A stretch of 64,000 nucleotides of DNA. Source: Asterias amurensis (taxonomy: Eukaryota > Echinodermata > Asteroidea > Forcipulatida > Asteriidae). The stretch lies in assembly GCF_032118995.1 (NCBI RefSeq), contig NC_092669.1, positions 744,001 to 808,000 of the forward strand, written 5' to 3'. The translations under genes were made by a program, and so were the position numbers. The notes beneath the pieces were generated by a model. The model had not been told where the DNA came from. It did not search any database and saw only the letters and a list, made by a program, of their open reading frames with translations. Below are positions 43,939 through 56,440 of the stretch, piece by piece (position 1 is the stretch's first letter; every line of letters begins with the position of its first letter).

Positions 43939-46900
43939 ATGGCTGTGTCGGGTTTTGTGGCATGTGTCAAGTATTTGATGTTTGCATTCAACTTTTTGTT
44001 TTGGGTAAGTTGTTAAAAATTGTAAAAAACATTTTGTGAATAGAGCTTGTGGAGTTAGGGTTCTTTGGTCGCAGTTCAACTTCAGTTATTTTTATTCTTC
44101 GGTTCTTCTAGGCTTTTTGGTTCAGAATTTTGATGGACCCAGGAAAGTGTGTTTGTGGTTTAGTAGGTCTAATCGCAATTTAGTTTTATGGTTGACTCTT
44201 GTTTCTGTGTTTCCCTGCGATATGTAAATGTATAACCTCTACGAAAAGCTATATAAATTTAAGAAGTTGTTAAAAAAGTTTCATCGTTGCAGGAGTTTTG
44301 AGTTGATTGAGTCCTCGGGAGGATGGAGGGTTACAATAATATAATCGCACCGCATACTTTTCATGAGATTTGTACCTTATTTTAGTGTTTATAAGTAGTA
44401 CAAAGTATGTCGGCATACTCTTTTTAGGCCCGTTCCTTAAGTTTTTTCGCAGAACCGAAAATATCACTTTTATGATTTCCTGATCTAACAATTTTTCTAT
44501 TTTGAACAGTTATGTCATAGTCACAGTTCAATGCACAACTAATTTATTTGGTAACTTGATTCATTGGTAAAACTTGAGTTATTGGTAAAACTTTATTCAT
44601 TGGGAAAACTTGAGTTATTGGTAAAACTTGATTCATTGGGAAAACTCGAGTTATTGGTAACTTGAGTTTTCATTACTGGGAATGAAACACTGTGTCTGTG
44701 GTTTATGTGAATTCTGTACACCATTGCAGACAGGAACTATGAGAAATGTAAGACTAAACATTAATTCAGACTTAGGTGTGAGAAAACAACAGCTGACATT
44801 TTCTCAAGATTATAAAGAAATCCAGTCCTGCTTTTTGATCTAGATTACTGAGGATAATGATCAAGTTCCAGCTGGAGGTTATTGAAATTGACATTTCCAC
44901 CTTTTATAATAAATTCTGATAACAGCTTGGCCATCTTTCTTTTATCCCATTCAACTAAACTAATGTGTTCAAATTGAGGCTAGAAGGAGAAGTAGTCTGG
45001 CCCCTTTTTGTATTAAGAACTATAATTGCCACAGTGTGTTCAGGGTACTTGACTAAGATGCTATGGTCTACTGAGCCCTGATAAACAGAGCGGAACGATG
45101 AAACTGATGACATTTTGAAATCCTCGCCGCTGGAGCGAATCATCCATTCAAATGAATCCATGAATGACATTTTTCTCTCTGCGCTTTCTTTACAGAAAAA
45201 GGATTTTGAACCGTTTGTTTGATTGTTTTAATCCGCTAAAAATATAGATACCAATTATTATTGAATAAAACTACACTGCTAGTTTAAATTATTTTAAAAG
45301 GTGATCGGGTTTTTGAGATATCACCGACAGTCCGGAACGATTATGTCTACGCATAGAATAATCCGAATCGCTGTCTTTATTTCACACAAAGCTCATTTGA
45401 TTAAATTATACCGACAACAAAACATTGAGAAAATTTCACCAGGAATGTTTTTTTTTAGTCATGTGAAAAGGGCTACAGTCTTAGACTGAGATCTCAGTGG
45501 AGACCTAAGACACTGCTAAATGTCATGAATGTGACTTTGGCACTTAGCCAAATAATATATTTATCATATCAGACTTCTTCTCCAGTAATTCAATCCCCGC
45601 CCCCGCCTTCTTCCTTACTGCAGATGTCTTAAAGAAGTTATTTGTAATCCTGTAAATTAAATCTCAGACATGTCAGCCACATTTTACAAGAAGGGCAGTC
45701 TCAAACATTTCTTCCACACAAATGATCAAAGTTAAAGACAATGTGTTTCTCTGGTTTTTGGACCGTTCGGTTGGTTTAATCCTATATAAATGTATAGTCA
45801 CTTTTTTGAGATATTGCTGAAAATCCGGAGCGAATTTGTCTGAAAGCCATGTACAACCCCTAAAAGGAATACACAATCGCAGTAACGCTTCTCAGATTCA
45901 AATTGTGGGGTAGAAGAACTTATGATTTACATAACTACACTACCTCGAATTGAAATTTTTCTCAAAATGTTTTATACTATCGAAAGCTGCTGTACTTCTA
46001 TTCCAACAAGTAGTTTTTACTGTCATTAATTTAAGAGTGATTGTCAAACTTATACCTTCCCTTTATTAACTAACTGTCATCATGTACAGAATGGTTAAAC
46101 TTATCACATTCTTTGTCTGCAATGTAAGAAGGAAAGTGAAATCGAAATCAGAAAATGAAACTCTATCAAGGTTCGTTTCCTCTTAAAGGTAATCAATTGT
46201 AAGTTGTTGAACAATTGCAACAACCATTTCCTTGTATCAAATGTTGTAACTTGTATCACAACTTATATATAAAATAACAAACCTGTGGAAATTTAGGCTC
46301 AATCGGTCATTGGAGTCGTGAGAAAATTACGGGAAAACCCACCCTTTGTTTCCGCACATTTCGCCGTGTCATGACATGTGTTTAATATAAATCCGTAATT
46401 CTCGTTATCGAGAATTGATATTGTTTAAATGTTTTCTCAAAAAGTAAAGCATTTCATGGAATAATATTTCAAGAGAAGTCTTTCACCATTACCTTCTGTA
46501 AACCCTGTAAGTTATTTGTAAATCTGTGAACTTTAAAAAAAAATTCTTTACCGAAAGTGTCCAATGGCTTTAAATAAAGTCAATTATGCACAGAAGAAAA
46601 TTGCAGTACTCTGCTTTTACACACAATCTGTGCTTTGTTTTTGTTTTAAATATGTAACATTCCTAGTATTCAAAATGAAGAACAAAAATATGTTTTGCTT
46701 TTTAAAAACAAGAGTTTGTTTATGTCTCTTTTGAATTCACACAACAGTATTCAATGTGTCCAGTCCACTAAAAAAAATATATTTAAAAACACAAGTATTT
46801 TGGCAGTTTTTGTCAACCTCCAACCTACTTTCCCCTTTGATTGTTACGTTAGTCCTGAACATGGAGCTATAAAGTCCTGAGTTATTGAACACCATGTCTG

Positions 46901-49840
46901 AAACTCAAGGACAAATTGTTGCAAGTTCAGCCCCTGGGGAAGCAGTCTTGCAACTTTAGAAGTAGCGCTGAGAGGGGAGTCAATGGAAACCATATAGCTA
47001 GGTCCTAGCTCTATGGGGAAACTAATAAAGTGGTGTATGCCGTATGCCAGTGAAAATTCAGTCATATTCCGTGGAACGTTTTGTCTGGTTAACTGATTTG
47101 TAACTTGGGGACATGAAGGGATGGTGTTGCGATTGCTTATTGTGTTTTGAGATCAAGTGAAAATAGTGTGGGAACAGTGTTTAAAAACGCTCGCTGTTGT
47201 AGTTCACATTGGTAGCAGTTTCCCTTAACTAAATAAACAAGTTTGACAAGTGAACCTGTGTCGATTGTGTGTGTAAAAACACAGTGGACTAATCCATTTC
47301 TAGGAGAACAGACGACTGAAGAAGTTGGTCATCAAAGTTGCAAGAGAAAAATGAAAGAGCAAACACCCTTTTTGTACAAACTTATGTGTGTCAGATGCCT
47401 GAAGTCTTTTTACATTTGAGTAATAAAATAACTCTATGTTACTTCAGATGGAGCCATTTCTCACAATGTTTTATACTGTAAATAGCTCCCCATTGCTTGT
47501 TTTACCATGGTTTTACCAAGTACATTTGTAAGTTTTTATGCTAACTATTTTGGGTAATTACAAATAGTGTCCAAACAGACTAGGCACCATGTTACCTTGG
47601 CCTCTTACTAGTTGTTCCTGTTTGATAGCAGTAACTTGTTAAAGAACAATCCACTCAGCCTTGCTCAAAAATGATTTGTTTGTGGTGTGTTTTATATCTT
47701 TATCAGATGATTAATATTATAAACGGATCATTTATCAACTTGCTCTATTGGTTGACTTGAAAGTGTGTGAATGTTTTCCTGAGTTCAAAACAGGTGTCTT
47801 GCTGTTTCGGGGTGCACAGTGTGCACTTGTTTACGTTAATGGACTAAACACAACTTTGTTGAGACTCAGAGGGTTCAAGTACAGAATGTGGTACTGACCT
47901 TTGAACTTTGACCTTGCATTGGCTGATCATGGCTGATCTCACTCAGTAAGGATTTGCTTGAGTGTGTTGAATCATGGTGGTAGAGAAATAGAAATTTAGA
48001 GACCCTGTTTAATTTATGGCCGTATTTTTTATACAGGTACTGAAGACTGTGGGTTTTTTTTGGGGGGGGGCACAAAGGGTCTCTGGTGCCTGGAGTAGCA
48101 CAGTGACCTTTCAACTACCTCCTTGCTCGTACTGACAAGTCGAGACACACCCATCTTGCATGATTTACAGCGGAGTAACTTTCAATTGATGTAGGAAATT
48201 ATTCCTAAACAAGTCAATTTTGTTTATGACTCCCTGAATCAAACCAGACATGTACTGCTTGCTGTTACATAGATTCTGAAGTTTCCTCAACTCATGTTGG
48301 GTGGTATTCACAAAAAGTCTTGTAGGACTAGCCTTAAGTTTTTAAAAAATAACTCTAGGACTAGACCCAATTCTTAGGACCATCTTTTTGAAATCGACAT
48401 CATGATCACTGAGTTCAAGCAAAGCTGTATCACACCAAGAGGCAGTTTACAGTCAACCCGTTCCAGGCAAACTACACGAAGGCAAAATATTCTCATGCCA
48501 ATTTTCTTTTAGTTATCTTGGGGATAGTTTGTAATGTAAGACACTGTTTGAAAAAGTGTAGCTAGCTAGGCAGTTGGTCGACAGTTGCAAGCTGTGACAA
48601 GGCCCTAATGGTAAGAGATGGATCTAATTGGTGGTTTAGTTTAACTGTCTCTAACTTGTTGGAACAAATAAAATTACGTCAAAATTCGTACTTGTATTGA
48701 GGAAGTTGGAGAGGGCAAGCCAATGGCCCTGGTGAACTTTATTTGTACAACGTTGTAGATGGTCTGCCTCATGGTTCTGATTTGATTATTTTACTGGGTG
48801 TTGTTTTTATCTGAAACCTCCGCTCTAGAACAGGAAATCCTGAGCCCACATTGAAAATCCTGTCTAGAAAATAGCCTTGGGGCTTGTGAGTTTGTACTTT
48901 TGTTTTTACGATCAGTAGACTTGACTTGAAACTTTGGTTTGTAAGTCTCTTTTTTGAGAGAGAGATGTTCAACTAAAACTATTATGTAAAAGAGGGAAAT
49001 ACTGTGAGGAATATTTGTTTTTTGTTTGATATGGTGTTATTTTAGGCTAGACTTTCTATGTTGGAGCTAAAAAAGCACTTGGACCATACTTGTGGATATT
49101 AACCGGGGGGGGGGGGGGGGGAGTTATCAGGGGACTTGTACAAGTTTATTTGACCTCTGTGCTCAACTATGTGGTTGTTTGGTTTGGAGTTTGGGCAGTT
49201 GGTGCTTGTTCCTCCACATCATGTTGGCCTATGGGTTTTTGTACACCCAGCCCCTCATTATTACCCCTTGGTTTGCCACAGACCCTGCCATCTAAGAATG
49301 TTGGTTGCCATGGGTGACTTGGCTTGGCTCAAGGTAGCCATTAATGGTATTCAGGGACTGGCTTGGAATCAGACAAAAAATCTAATCTGGAAGTCTGGAA
49401 ACAATCAGGAATAGTTTATTAGTGGCTTTATGTTTAGAGTCTTTGAGGTAATATGTTGCTAGGGTCGAAACGTCAGATCACTTACTATTTTGTTCGGTCT
49501 GTTCTATAGGTCCTTTTGGTTGGTAAGCAGTCTACAACAGCTTTTAAAGCTATTTTTAATTTAACAACTTTGAGAAATCGTGGAGGAAAGAAATATACCA
49601 ACATTTGAAGGGAACATTTGGGGGAAAGTTTTGTTTAGAAGGGTGTATTTTGGCAAGAATATACCTATATAATGAAGAGTCTTCATACTGATGTAAGGTT
49701 TCATAAGTTTGTCAACAAGTTTATCCTTTATGACTGTTCCCTTTGTTTCCAACTTCTTGAGGTCCTTTCCTCCAACCATGGAGGTCCAACCCCCTGATCT
49801 CCATACTCATTGTTTACCCCTTGTTTTTTCTGTGGGCTTC

Positions 49841-49931
<91 letters not shown>

Positions 49932-52900
49932 TCATGTATTTCCACTTCAATGTTCTAGGGTCAAAATGTCAGGCCATCAAACAAAAAATTGCAACTCTAC
50001 TAACTTGAAATGAAAACATGTTTTTTAGAAGTTGATGAAAGTGACACATGTGCTGTTCATAAATTCTGAGTTCACTTCTCATGTTAATTAGTAAAGAAAT
50101 AGAATAAACACAGGGTTGGGTCAAGTTACACTCATTGCAATGTGTGTACCATAATGAGTTCAGCATGTGGGTAGCTATTAGCTTAATGTACAGGGAAAGA
50201 GAATAAGTGCTTTTCTATATTCACAGGCTGGGCACATTTGAGTGAACTATTCTTTGACAACAAATTCCTTTCTTACTCACGAAGGAGTAACTTAGCTAAT
50301 TGTCCAGCTTAAAATGAAAGGTTCTGGTAGTTGATTAGGGATGCTTTTCAATACTTAACTAGCCAGCAGAACTATTGGGAGAGAATTCTAGCTAATTTTA
50401 TAGGTGTTTAAGATCCTCAGTGCAATTTGAATGGATTCTGTAGTCAAACTGATTACACATTTTTGAGCTCGGTAATTGTAAAATGAAATGGAGTTTATTG
50501 ATCAAGAGCTGTCTTCAAAGTATTTGTTTAGCAAAAAGAAACATTTCCTTTCCAAGTAAAATGCTCATTATTTGGTTTTAAACTTCAGATTTTTGTTTTG
50601 TCTTTACAGTTATGTGGATGCGCACTTCTTGGCGTTGGTCTATGGCTCTGTTTCGAACCCAACGTCCAGCAATATGCCTCAGCATCGGGTGATCTGCAAG
50701 AATACAACATTGCCGTTTATGTCATCATCGGGATTGGGGGTTTGATGATGCTTGTTGGATTCCTAGGATGCTGTGGGGCTTGTATGGAGAATACAGTTCT
50801 CCTTGGCATGGTATGTAGTAAGTCCGTCAATATTTGACCCAAAAATCGATGTAACACTCAATTCAAAACTCAAAATAAGACTGAACTCAAAACTTGATGC
50901 AATTGACCATCACCTTGGAGACTCTGCAAGGGTTGACTTGACTATTTTTTGCTTTTATACCATAGGTCCTTTTGTTTGTTAAGCAGCTTGCGACAGCTTA
51001 TTCTACTCGCTCAACTTTTTAAACCTTCTCTCCTGTAATATTAGTTCTTCACTTTCTTGCTGCTGATCTGTGTTGCTGAAGTAGGGGGCGGAGTTTGGTG
51101 CTACCTGAATAGGGAAAAACTGCAAGGAATTGTTGAATCAGGTAGGTCTTGTAGATTATCCAAAGTTTCAACACTTTTAAGCATCAGTTAATCTCTAACG
51201 AGGTAGTACTCAGCAATAGAGTCATGGGTTCTCCTGAAGACGATCAAACCATACTGATAGGAACACGAGTTGTCAACCAGTGGTTCTTTGCAGAACCAAC
51301 ACTACTTAAAAAAGGGGATTTTTACATGGTGTAACCACAAGCTTCACCTAATGTTGCAATTAAACTGGTTTTGGCCCGTCTACAAATTTGAACAATTTTG
51401 GGGGAGAAGTTCCTTTATTGGGTTTGACACAAAGGGAAATGGGACATTTTAAAAGCATTCTTGTTCCTTAAACGTCTTCCTGTTCAGGAATGCAAGAAAC
51501 AATGACACTGTCTTATATGACGGGTAATACGATTGTGACGACAGCTGTTGATCGACTGCAACGAGATGTAAGTACTGAAAGTAACAATATTTGTCTTAAA
51601 AAAAAAAATCATTCAAGGCAGATAAAAAAGTATATTTTGATGTTCTCAAATATTCTAGAGATTACACTTGCAAAGTCTGTTTTGATGTTCTCAAAATGGT
51701 CTAGAGGTTAGACTTGCATAGTCTGTTTTGAGACTCAAAAGGGTACAAACTGTTAAATTTGTTTGAAGCTCTCAAAAGGGTACCAATGGTTAGACTTGCG
51801 TAGTCAGTTTGGAGGTTCTCGAAAGGGTACCAAATGGTAAACTTGCATAGTCTGTTTTGAGACTCAAAAGGGTACAAACTGTTAAATTTGTTTGAAGCTC
51901 TCGAAAGGGTACCAATGGTTGGACTTGCGTAGTCAGTTTGGAGGTTCTCGAAAGGGTACCAAATGGTAAACTTGCATAGTCTGTTTAGGTGATCTCAAAC
52001 GGTTACCAGATGTGAGACAGTCTATTTCAACATATATTTTCTGTATTTTCTGTATTTTTATTGGTTTTAATTGTACAGCGCTTTGTTGTGATGTCTGTGA
52101 CATGGAAGGTGTTTTTTCAAATAATAAATATTATTATTATTATTATTACTATATACTTATTGTTCTGTAGCTCAAGTGTTGTGGTGCAGTAGGACCGAAC
52201 GATTGGATAAAGACTCCTGTTTCACCTGGTGAGACTTTGACATCCGTGCCGGACTCTTGCTGTGTGACAGAGAGCACAGATTGTGGAAAGGCTGGCGGTA
52301 TCTTTGCAGCTCTCGGACTGACCATTCACAGCAAGGTATTTATCTAGGATTTGAGGCATTGCATGGTGAGGTATCAAGGTTTGCGGTAACACCATGTGTG
52401 TATCTACTTGCCAGGTAGAGTTTGTTCTTAGAGAACTGCCTTGCTTTATTCTACTACAGCGGAGTAGATTTATCTGATGTTCAAGAGACTTCTAAGTTCT
52501 GAAAAGAACGTATCATCTGAACCTTTGTATAATCGGCAAAGCATCCTAATGGAAACATCACACTAACTTGTTGTAGAGAAGACAATGAAGAAATTGCAGT
52601 TTTAGATGAACCAGGGAAACCCCATATAGGGAAAACCCACACAGTCAGGTAAGGACTGAAAACCCAATCCACATGCAAGGCTCCGGCTGGGCCCGATTTC
52701 ATAGAGCTGCTAAGCACGAAAATTTGCTTAGCATGAAATTTCTTCCTTGATAACAACAGGATTACCAACCAAATTTCCATGTGATTTTCAGGATAAGCAA
52801 ACAACAGCTGATTACTAGTAACAAGCAATATGCAACAAATAGAACATTTGTTGGTAATCCTGTTTTTATCAAGAAAGAATTTGCATGCTAAGCAAATTTT

Positions 52901-53814
52901 TGTGCTTAGCAGCTCTATCAAATTGGGCCCAGAGCTCAAACCAGGGTCAACAGAGGTCAAAGGCAGGAACAGAAACCACTGCATCAACCTGACTGCTCAT
53001 GTCATATTCCCTATCTTCAGCAGCAATAAAGCATACTGATTAGCATTATGCTGCAAAGGTGTCAGTCTAAGCAATGGTTTACCTTCATTTGAATGCGAGT
53101 GAACCATTTTGTTGTGAAGACTATTACAGCATTTTGACACCTTGCATGCTCAGTAGTGGTTTCAGGGGTGGATTTACGGATGGGTACAGTGCAGTACCAT
53201 CTTAAAGGCGGCAAACTCCTAAATGAAAAAAATGTATTTATTTCCTTTGGTAGGGTTGTGCGGTGGCTCTGTTTGAGAGGCTGGAAGACAATACAGTCTT
53301 GGTGGCCGGGCTCGCTATCGGAATCGGCGGCGTACAGGTTAGTAATATCTCTTGCTAAGCAGAATAAGCAGTGAAGCAGTCTCATGATTTTGGGTCTGAT
53401 TTGACAACTCTGCTTTTTATTGGCCATCAATTTCCATGTTTTTTTGATATAAAATCACTATTGCAGTTATTTTGTATGGACTAGAAATAAGGTACAAAGC
53501 ATTGTGCATAACATGGTCTTTTTGGCTGTTGACCTCGAAAGATTTGTTTATACTTTGCCTATTTGAATTAAGTCTGAGAATTTAAATTTTTCAGGATTCT
53601 GAAGTCCTTTACAAATAAAGTCACACAACATAAAATGTGGATGAATTCAACATTCTAGTGAAAATACTGCGACAGTTTTTGCTGAAACCTTTAACTTTGT
53701 GATTTTCATTTTTTTGTTTTTTTCCTTCATTTTCAGCTCCTTGGTATGCTGTTCTCACTGTGTCTGTGTTGCGCAATCAGAAGAGCCGACAGAGAAAAAT
53801 CCTACGCAATCTAG
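43939..53814 (+). CDS. Tetraspanin, CD63-like, complete, seven coding exons
   Basis: A four-pass membrane protein that organises partner proteins in the plasma membrane and endosomes. Exons: 43939-44004, 50610-50810, 51045-51141, 51488-51567, 52171-52335, 53253/4-53337 (84 bp), 53737-53814. All borders are GT-AG and phases match, giving 256 residues, normal for the family. Residues 10-35 are TM1 with its asparagine (FAFNFLFW); 56-80 TM2 ending GFLGCCGAC; 90-109 TM3 with its glutamate (VAEVGGG); 110-217 the large loop with LKCCG (149-153), PDSCC (175-179), Cys186 and Cys205, six cysteines as in CD63; about 218-243 TM4. The tail ends KSYAI and lacks the full YxxF-type lysosomal signal of vertebrate CD63. 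I see no N-glycosylation sequon in the large loop. The start ATG has a purine at -3 and G at +4; an in-frame ATG at 43726 would add an unusual 71 residues. Intron 1 is 6.6 kb. CD63 is the best guess; a related subfamily is possible. Confidence 0.93.
44565..44665. repeat. Tandem repeat of about 19/38 bp in tetraspanin intron 1
   Basis: Five to six copies of a TTATTGGTAAAACTTGA unit alternating with TTCATTGGGAAAACTTGA, so the true period is about 38 bp. Confidence 0.75.
46230..46573. repeat. Family P3 element, inverted relative to 40546
   Basis: Contains TAAAATAACAAACCTGTGGA, GTAATTCTCGTTATCGAGAA and ACCGAAAGTGTCCAATGGCT. The middle is the reverse complement of the copy at 40546-40913, while the end motif is the shared inverted terminus. 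Lies in intron 1. Confidence 0.75.
47317..47577. repeat. Family P2 element, partial
   Basis: Keeps GTTGCAAGAGAAAAATGAAA, ACTTCAGATGGAGCCATTTC and ATAGTGTCCA; the middle and left end are deleted. In intron 1. Confidence 0.65.
49105..49121. repeat. G17 homopolymer
   Basis: Seventeen guanines in a row inside intron 1, able to form G-quadruplex structure and prone to slippage. Overlapping frames of 67-81 codons around it are artefacts. Confidence 0.9.
49844..49929. repeat. (CT)n microsatellite, about 43 units
   Basis: Pure CT/TC dinucleotide run of about 86 bp in intron 1. Likely polymorphic; the serine/leucine open frames across it are not genes. Confidence 0.97.
51620..52000. repeat. Higher-order tandem repeat, 129-bp unit
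   Basis: In the intron between exons 4 and 5. The block starting GTCTGTTTTGAGACTCAAAA at 51721 repeats at 51850, a 129-bp period. Each unit holds three related 43-bp parts, each with CTC(A/G)AAAGGGTACCAA-like and AGACTTGC(A/G)TAGTC-like motifs. Confidence 0.8.
52605..53000 (-). repeat. tRNA-derived SINE split by a MITE
   Basis: Second copy of the SINE at 35098-35432. Minus strand head near 52935-52995 (GATGCAGTGGTTTCTG, then CCCTGGTTTGAGCTC as decayed B box), body 52605-52688 with GGATTGGGTTTTCAGTCC and GGGTTTTCCC. The element at 52689-52930 separates head from body. Lies in intron 5 of the tetraspanin. Confidence 0.65.
52689..52930. mobile_element. MITE with GGGCCC ends, 242 bp
   Basis: Inverted ends GGGCCCGATTTCATAGAGCT and its complement, followed on both arms by GCTAAGCA, CAAATTTTCGTGC-like and ATTTCTTCC parts, so most of the element folds back. 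Relatives: 54769-54983, 58137-58419 and 58553-58769. Confidence 0.85.
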
Positions 53815-54768
53815 GCTCATCTACCTGCCATTCTTATACCAGGGGGGTTAAAGGTACATTTTGCTGTTAAATTGCCAGGGAGTCATCATAAGAAAACAGG
53901 TTTTCAGTCAAATTTGCTATTCTTATTCCTGGGGGATGAGGTACATTCTGCTGTTGAGATGCCAGGGCGTTTATGGTTTAGGTAATTTGGTCAGGCTACG
54001 GCTACAGCTGGATCACCATTTGATATTAGCACACCCTAGCTGTAGCCATCAACTCATGGCTGCTCCCTCCTGTGGATAAGTCGCAGCTAATAGTTTTGTA
54101 AAAGCTTTGTGGCTAAAATCAACACTGAATATTTGAAGTAACCTGTCCATTTTACCTACTCTTTTTATCATTTTCTGAAATGTTATTGCCAAAATCTAGA
54201 TACATTTAACAACTTCATAAAAAGAAGATTCTGAGGAAGAAAATGTTTTCATTTCTTCACATCGGGTTTAATACTAAGATCAGATTACGTTCTGTTTTAA
54301 AAGAAAAAAATTTACTGGAGGGATAGATTTATTCCTATAAAGAAACTTAGGACAATTTTAACAGACAAATGTTTTAGATAATGAAATATCATATTTCGGT
54401 TGTACAGTACAAATATTTCACCATTTTTTGAGTATAAATTATTGCTATTCAGCCTTCATTTTTTTTTTGATACAACTCTGACTAAGATATTTAAACTCAG
54501 ACTTCGCTTATTTTAAATGCCCAGTTTTAGTTTTTTATAGCCCCCTCAATTTGCTACTGGTAGATTGAATTCCGCTTTTTTAATATTTTTTTTGGTAGTA
54601 TCCAAAGCCGTTGCTTAGAGAGCGCCCTCTACAGGCTAAACACAGAATGAAGTGCGCAAATTTGTACCACTTAAAATGCACAAAATTATAGTCGCAGCAT
54701 ATTTAAAAAGCGCCCTCACATGGTTCATTCAAAGTGGATACTCCACAGCTCTCTTTTAAAAACACACA
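53815..54768 (+). other. 3' UTR and flank of the tetraspanin
   Basis: Follows the TAG at 53812-53814. A short imperfect duplication (TTAAAGGTACATT...GCCAGGG and GATGAGGTACATT...GCCAGGG, 53848 and 53935) lies in it. A GCGCCCTC motif is at 54622. The poly(A) site cannot be placed with confidence. Confidence 0.4.
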
Positions 54769-54983
54769 GGCCCACGATCATAAAGCTGTTTAGCAGAAAA
54801 TTAAGGAATTTGCTAAGCAAGAATTGAATGGGGTGTAAAAAACTTTTATATAGCTCTATGGGTACAAGTCATAGCAATGGCGGTAAACGTCCGGTATTTT
54901 GGCTGGTAACATATTTTGGCTCAGCAAGAGTTTTCTGCTCAGCATGTTTGTTGTGCTTATACATGCTTTATGAAACTGGGACC
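54769..54983. mobile_element. Diverged GGGCCC-family MITE, about 215 bp
   Basis: Ends AGGCCCACGATCATAAAGCT and GCTTTATGAAACTGGGACC are decayed forms of the GGGCCC inverted ends, with GTTTAGCAGAAAATTAAGGA and TTTTCTGCTCAGCATG inside. GCGCCCTC motifs lie at 54710 and 54995 on either side. Confidence 0.6.
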
Positions 54984-56274
54984 TTGCATAAAGAGCGCCC
55001 TCAAGTGGTTGCGCACTGAACAGATACTAAATTGAAGGCAAGATATTGCTTACATTCATTGTTGTATAATGTACATGTGTTTAGATAGCATTGTAGTAAG
55101 AAGTACTGTAAAATACAACAACTAATTGGGACGCTATTTTAGAACTTTAAAGTACTGGTCTATGAAGAGACTATCATGAACTCAAAATATATATTTTTTA
55201 ATGTAACATAAATGTAACCCACACTGTTCGTTTTAAATTATATAAAAAAATGCTTTTACGTGTTGTAGCGACAATGTAATGACTTACCCGCTATAGGGGC
55301 GGAGCCATGGTGATAAAAAGAGGGAAGGCGTTACAACTGAGAATGCGCTAGAGTTTATTAGCAGAAAATGGGTTACCAACCAGAATTCTATGTTCTGGGT
55401 AACAGTTGTAATTGGTTCCCTAGTCGCCGTTCCCTATATTTTGAAATTTGTCACAAATGTGAATTTTTGGCAATTGAGGGACATTATCGTAATATTTCTA
55501 CCAATCAGCCAATGGTACTTTTCATTTGGTTATTTTCACTTCTTACAATTTATTTATAGTTGATTATTAGTACTTTGTTAAGAGAAAAACCCTCAAACTG
55601 TTCCTGAACTTTTCCCGAGAAATTGTTTCAGGAGATTTTTTAAAAGGTGTAAAGTATGTCAAAACGTTCTGTCCATTACCAACTACAAATGAAACATTTG
55701 CAATATAAAAATCCCTAAATTTTATATCATATTTTTCCGTCTTTCAAAAACTCCCTAAATAGGTCACTGAACTTTGATTGTTTAATTAAGGAATTTATCG
55801 ACCAATGATATGTGACTTTCATGTGACTCCTTTTAAAAATTTGAAAATGTTCCCGAAAAGACCATAAAAAACGGAAGTATTTTCTTAAAAAATTGTCTTT
55901 TAAAATATTCTCGTAACCAAGAAAGATATTTATACCTATATGCAGTAAAATGCTATAAAAACAATACCTGCATTGTATTTATATACTCCATTAAAATGTT
56001 AACACTTGTCCAAGTTATCTATTTGACTTATTCAGTATTTGTTGTGTATTTATGTAAGTGTATTTTTGTAACAAAATTTTTTGTACGCTGTAGCTATAGA
56101 AACTAATGCTTTAGACAGATTGATTCCTCCAATTACAAGGCAAAGACGTGGCGGTCAACCGACAAAATAAGACAGTCGTCTGCCAGTGGTAGGTTCGGTA
56201 GAGTCTTCATCCGTTCAAGAAACAGTTTTAAAATTGTTCTGTCATCTTGAAAATTTTCATAACAATTTGATAAC

Positions 56275-56440
56275 ACTAAACATTTAAGTGGTTATGCTAG
56301 TGTAACACTTAGTAAACACTGTTAATGATAGTGAAACACTTTGTGAACACCCAACTTTTAAGTGTTTATGCTGGTGTATCGCTTTGTAAACACCCAACTT
56401 TTAAGTGTTAACACTAGTGCAACACTATGTTGACACTTAA
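56275..56440. repeat. Imperfect tandem repeat interrupted by an F1 element
   Basis: Three to four units of about 50-60 bp built from TTTAAGTGTTTATGCT(A/G)GTGTA and AACACTTTGTGAACACCCAA. The array resumes after the F1 insertion with GTGTTTATGCTAGTGTACGA at 56833. Confidence 0.7.

Noticed and set aside
49709..50013. Serine/leucine-rich frames of 67-99 codons
   Set aside because: They are the translated CT microsatellite.
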